In this document: one piece after another, positions 62,402 to 64,000 of the stretch | How the letters are laid out: each line of letters starts with the position of its first letter | How positions within the stretch are numbered: position 1 is the first letter of the stretch | Source: Flavobacterium sp. 123 | GTDB taxonomy: Bacteria; Bacteroidota; Bacteroidia; Flavobacteriales; Flavobacteriaceae | DNA: 64,000 nucleotides | NCBI RefSeq assembly: GCF_003634825.1 | Contig: NZ_RBXD01000001.1 | Span: forward strand, 2,192,501-2,256,500 | Direction of reading: 5' to 3' | Translations under genes and position numbers: made by a program | Notes under the pieces: generated by a model | Databases searched by the model: none | Told to the model about the DNA's origin: nothing | What the model saw: the letters and a program-made list of their open reading frames with translations, nothing else

Positions 62402-62484
62402 TGACCACGGTGGGATTTGAACCCACACGCCCTTACGAGCACCACCCCCTCAAGATGGCAAGTCTACCGTTTCTCCACGTGGCC
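62402..62484 (-). tRNA. tRNA-Leu (GAG)
   Basis: Minus-strand cloverleaf: acceptor GGCCACG pairs with CGTGGTC, the anticodon stem CCATC pairs with GGTGG around loop TTGAGGG, giving anticodon GAG. The variable arm is long, as for Leu. TpsiC arm reads GGGTTCAAATCCC. CCA is not encoded. Confidence 0.93.
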
Positions 62485-62527
62485 CTAAAAAGAAAAAAGG
62501 TCAAGTAAATAATTACTCAACCTTTTG

Positions 62528-62600
62528 TGACCCGACTGGGGCTCGAACCCAGGACCCCATCATTAAAAGTGATGTGCTCTACCAACTGAGCTATCGAGTC
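62528..62600 (-). tRNA. tRNA-Lys (TTT), copy 2
   Basis: Minus-strand 73-base cloverleaf: acceptor GACTCGA with TCGGGTC, D arm AGCTCAGTTGGTAGAGC, anticodon loop CTTTTAA (anticodon TTT), T arm GGGTTCGAGCCCC. Identical to the next copy. Confidence 0.95.
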
Positions 62601-62639
62601 AATCATTCAAGAAATGTATGTTTTAAATCACAATTTTTG

Positions 62640-62712
62640 TGACCCGACTGGGGCTCGAACCCAGGACCCCATCATTAAAAGTGATGTGCTCTACCAACTG
62701 AGCTATCGAGTC
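62640..62712 (-). tRNA. tRNA-Lys (TTT), copy 1
   Basis: Same 73-base sequence as the gene at 62,528, 39 bases away, so a recent tandem duplication. Anticodon TTT, first in transcription order, with the Leu gene third. Confidence 0.95.
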
Positions 62713-62838
62713 ATTTCATTTCTTGAATGCGGGTGCAAATATAAGACCTTATTTTTGAATTTTCAAAGCAATTTTATTATAAATTTGTCTTTTTTTAACA
62801 AAAGTACTTAACGTCTTAGTTTGTAAGGTTTTATTCAA

Positions 62839-63357
62839 ATGAGAAAAATTATATTATTAGGTTATATGGGGTGTGGCAAGTCTACAATTGCTAACAAACT
62901 GTCAAAAATTATCCAAATTCCGTTTGTAGACTTAGATAAAATTATCGAACAGAAAACAAATTTAACTATAAATCAAATTTTTGAAACTCAAGGCGAAGTC
63001 TATTTTAGAAAGTTAGAACATGAAGTTTTTGTTGAATTATTGAATTCAACTGAAAACATGATTATAGGTTTAGGTGGAGGTACCCCTTGTTATGCTAATA
63101 ATCATGAATTGTTGCAACGTGAGGATGTAATTTCTATTTATCTTAAAGCGTCTATCGAAACTTTATTTGATAGATTGGTAACTAATAAAAGCAAGCGCCC
63201 ACTTATAGCAGATAAAAGCGAAGACGAAATGAAAGAGTTTATAGCCAAACATCTTTTCGACAGAAGTTTTTATTACAATCAAGCACAACATAAAGTGATT
63301 GTTGATAACAAAACAATTGACGAAACTGTAGCTGATATTGTTGAAATTTTAGCTTAG
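62839..63357 (+). CDS. aroK: Shikimate kinase
   Basis: 172 residues. Walker A GYMGCGKSTIANKL (about 8-21), DLDKIIEQ, and the shikimate-binding GGGTP with RPL. Phosphorylates shikimate for aromatic amino acid synthesis. Its 3' end overlaps the opposite phosphoribosyltransferase by 9 bases. Confidence 0.95.
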   Translation: MRKIILLGYMGCGKSTIANKLSKIIQIPFVDLDKIIEQKTNLTINQIFETQGEVYFRKLEHEVFVELLNSTENMIIGLGGGTPCYANNHELLQREDVISIYLKASIETLFDRLVTNKSKRPLIADKSEDEMKEFIAKHLFDRSFYYNQAQHKVIVDNKTIDETVADIVEILA

Positions 63358-63849
63358 GTAAGCATAATTGTCGCCGTTTTCATCAAAAACGACCTGAACA
63401 TGTTCTAATAAAGATGTTGAAAGAGATATTCCTTTAAAGTCCGCTTTTACTGGATATTTTTTGTGATTGCGATCAACTAATACAGCAGTTTTGAATTTTT
63501 TCAAAGGAACATTAAGAAAGTGTCTAACGGCATATATTAAGGTCGTGCCTGAACTTAGAACATCATCAACTAGCACTAAACCTTTATTAGCATATAGTTC
63601 CTTAGTTAAGGAAGTTTGAACCTCTGAGTCTGGATTTTGCTTGTTTACTTTGACTTCACACAATGATATTTTTAAAGTAGAAATAGTTTCAAGTGCAACA
63701 GCTATTTTTTTTGCAAAAATAAATCCATTAGACGCAATTCCAGCAATCACAATTTCATCTTCATCTACAAATGTCTCATAGATTTGATAAGCGATTCTTT
63801 TTATTTTATGCTCTATTTCTTGATTCGTTAAAATGATGTTTTTGCTCAT
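63349..63849 (-). CDS. Phosphoribosyltransferase, PyrR-like
   Basis: 166 residues with the PRPP loop LVLVDDVLSSGTTLIYAV (about 93-110) and an N-terminal QEIEHKIKRIAYQIYETF. It resembles PyrR or another uracil/orotate-type PRTase. It may be a pyrimidine salvage or regulatory enzyme. Confidence 0.85.
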   Translation of the reverse strand: MSKNIILTNQEIEHKIKRIAYQIYETFVDEDEIVIAGIASNGFIFAKKIAVALETISTLKISLCEVKVNKQNPDSEVQTSLTKELYANKGLVLVDDVLSSGTTLIYAVRHFLNVPLKKFKTAVLVDRNHKKYPVKADFKGISLSTSLLEHVQVVFDENGDNYAYLS

Positions 63850-63898
63850 TGTTTTATTTTAAAGTTAAAAGTGGAGATTTAAAATTTTAGAAATATTT

Positions 63899-64000
63899 TT
63901 AATCTAAATCGTCGTCGTCAATAATTTCATTTCCATATTCGTCAATATCTCTTCGGTCTTTTTTTGTTGGCCTTCCTGTTCCTGTTTTTCTGTAATGTTC
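63899..64000 (-). CDS. C-terminus of an S4-domain RNA-binding protein (Hsp15-like), cut by window edge
   Basis: The last 33 codons and TAA stop (63899-63901) are visible: EHYRKTGTGRPTKKDRRDID followed by an acidic tail ending DDDDLD. The phrase TGTGRPTKKDRR is typical of small S4-domain heat-shock proteins such as HslR. Confidence 0.8.
   Translation of the reverse strand, partial: EHYRKTGTGRPTKKDRRDIDEYGNEIIDDDDLD

Noticed and set aside
62402..62712. tRNA cluster as the island attachment site
   Set aside because: The integrase is over 40 kb away and core genes lie in between.

Overview
This AT-rich 64 kb window looks like chromosome of a Flavobacterium-type bacterium (Bacteroidetes). Promoters carry the Bacteroidetes -7 box TAnnTTTG, ribosome-binding sites are weak, and the families are typical of the group (DUF4252 proteins, a DUF5916 remnant, CrtZ-type hydroxylase, TIGR03643, an S41 lipoprotein).

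Region 1 (1 to about 21,000) is an integrated island that runs off the left edge. Its right end has a tyrosine integrase, a VapE-type primase/helicase, an excisionase-like protein and a long inverted repeat. The cargo is a DpnII-type (GATC) restriction-modification system whose Dam-like methylase and endonuclease are separated from a DpnA-like second methylase. Between them sit a controller-like HTH gene, a HAD-membrane fusion and unknown genes. Further left on the minus strand come a GIY-YIG protein, a 60-residue protein and a zinc-hook ATPase with a HEPN-like tail. Next are an AlkB/DUF1848 pair and a compact UvrD-like helicase, a 610-residue unknown protein, a methyltransferase-like protein and a membrane protein. 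The two sets around the ATPase and the helicase are the best candidates for undescribed defence systems.

Region 2 (about 21,000 to 35,000) is core chromosome and is dominated by what looks like a light-responsive regulon. A CarH/LitR-type B12-binding MerR regulator with the W-x9-EH motif precedes crtI, crtB, crtZ, an SRPBCC gene and a photolyase. After a 94-bp tandem repeat array comes an opposing operon: TetR-like regulator, ABC1 kinase, TIGR03643, SDR, folE and a DUF2867 reductase, with a divergent TIGR01777 gene. Three promoters share GTTTA/TAAAC inverted half-sites.

Region 3 (about 35,000 to 52,000) is housekeeping: YceI-like protein, thioesterase, RmuC, pseudouridine synthase, TrmL, a BtuCDF-type transporter, a cobalamin riboswitch with a BtuB receptor, an S41 protease, an ECF sigma factor with DUF4252 genes, small secreted proteins, an aldo/keto reductase and an AraC regulator. 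B12 uptake close to a B12 light sensor is suggestive but may be chance.

Region 4 (about 52,000 to 62,000) is a molybdenum hydroxylase locus. It has two tandem copies of a 2Fe-2S subunit plus a Tat-exported molybdopterin subunit, a LytS/LytTR-type two-component system, and divergent XdhC and MocA-like maturation genes next to a decayed DUF5916 gene. The small subunits are almost identical while the large ones have diverged, which suggests gene conversion. The window ends with three tRNAs, shikimate kinase, a phosphoribosyltransferase and the tail of an S4-domain protein.
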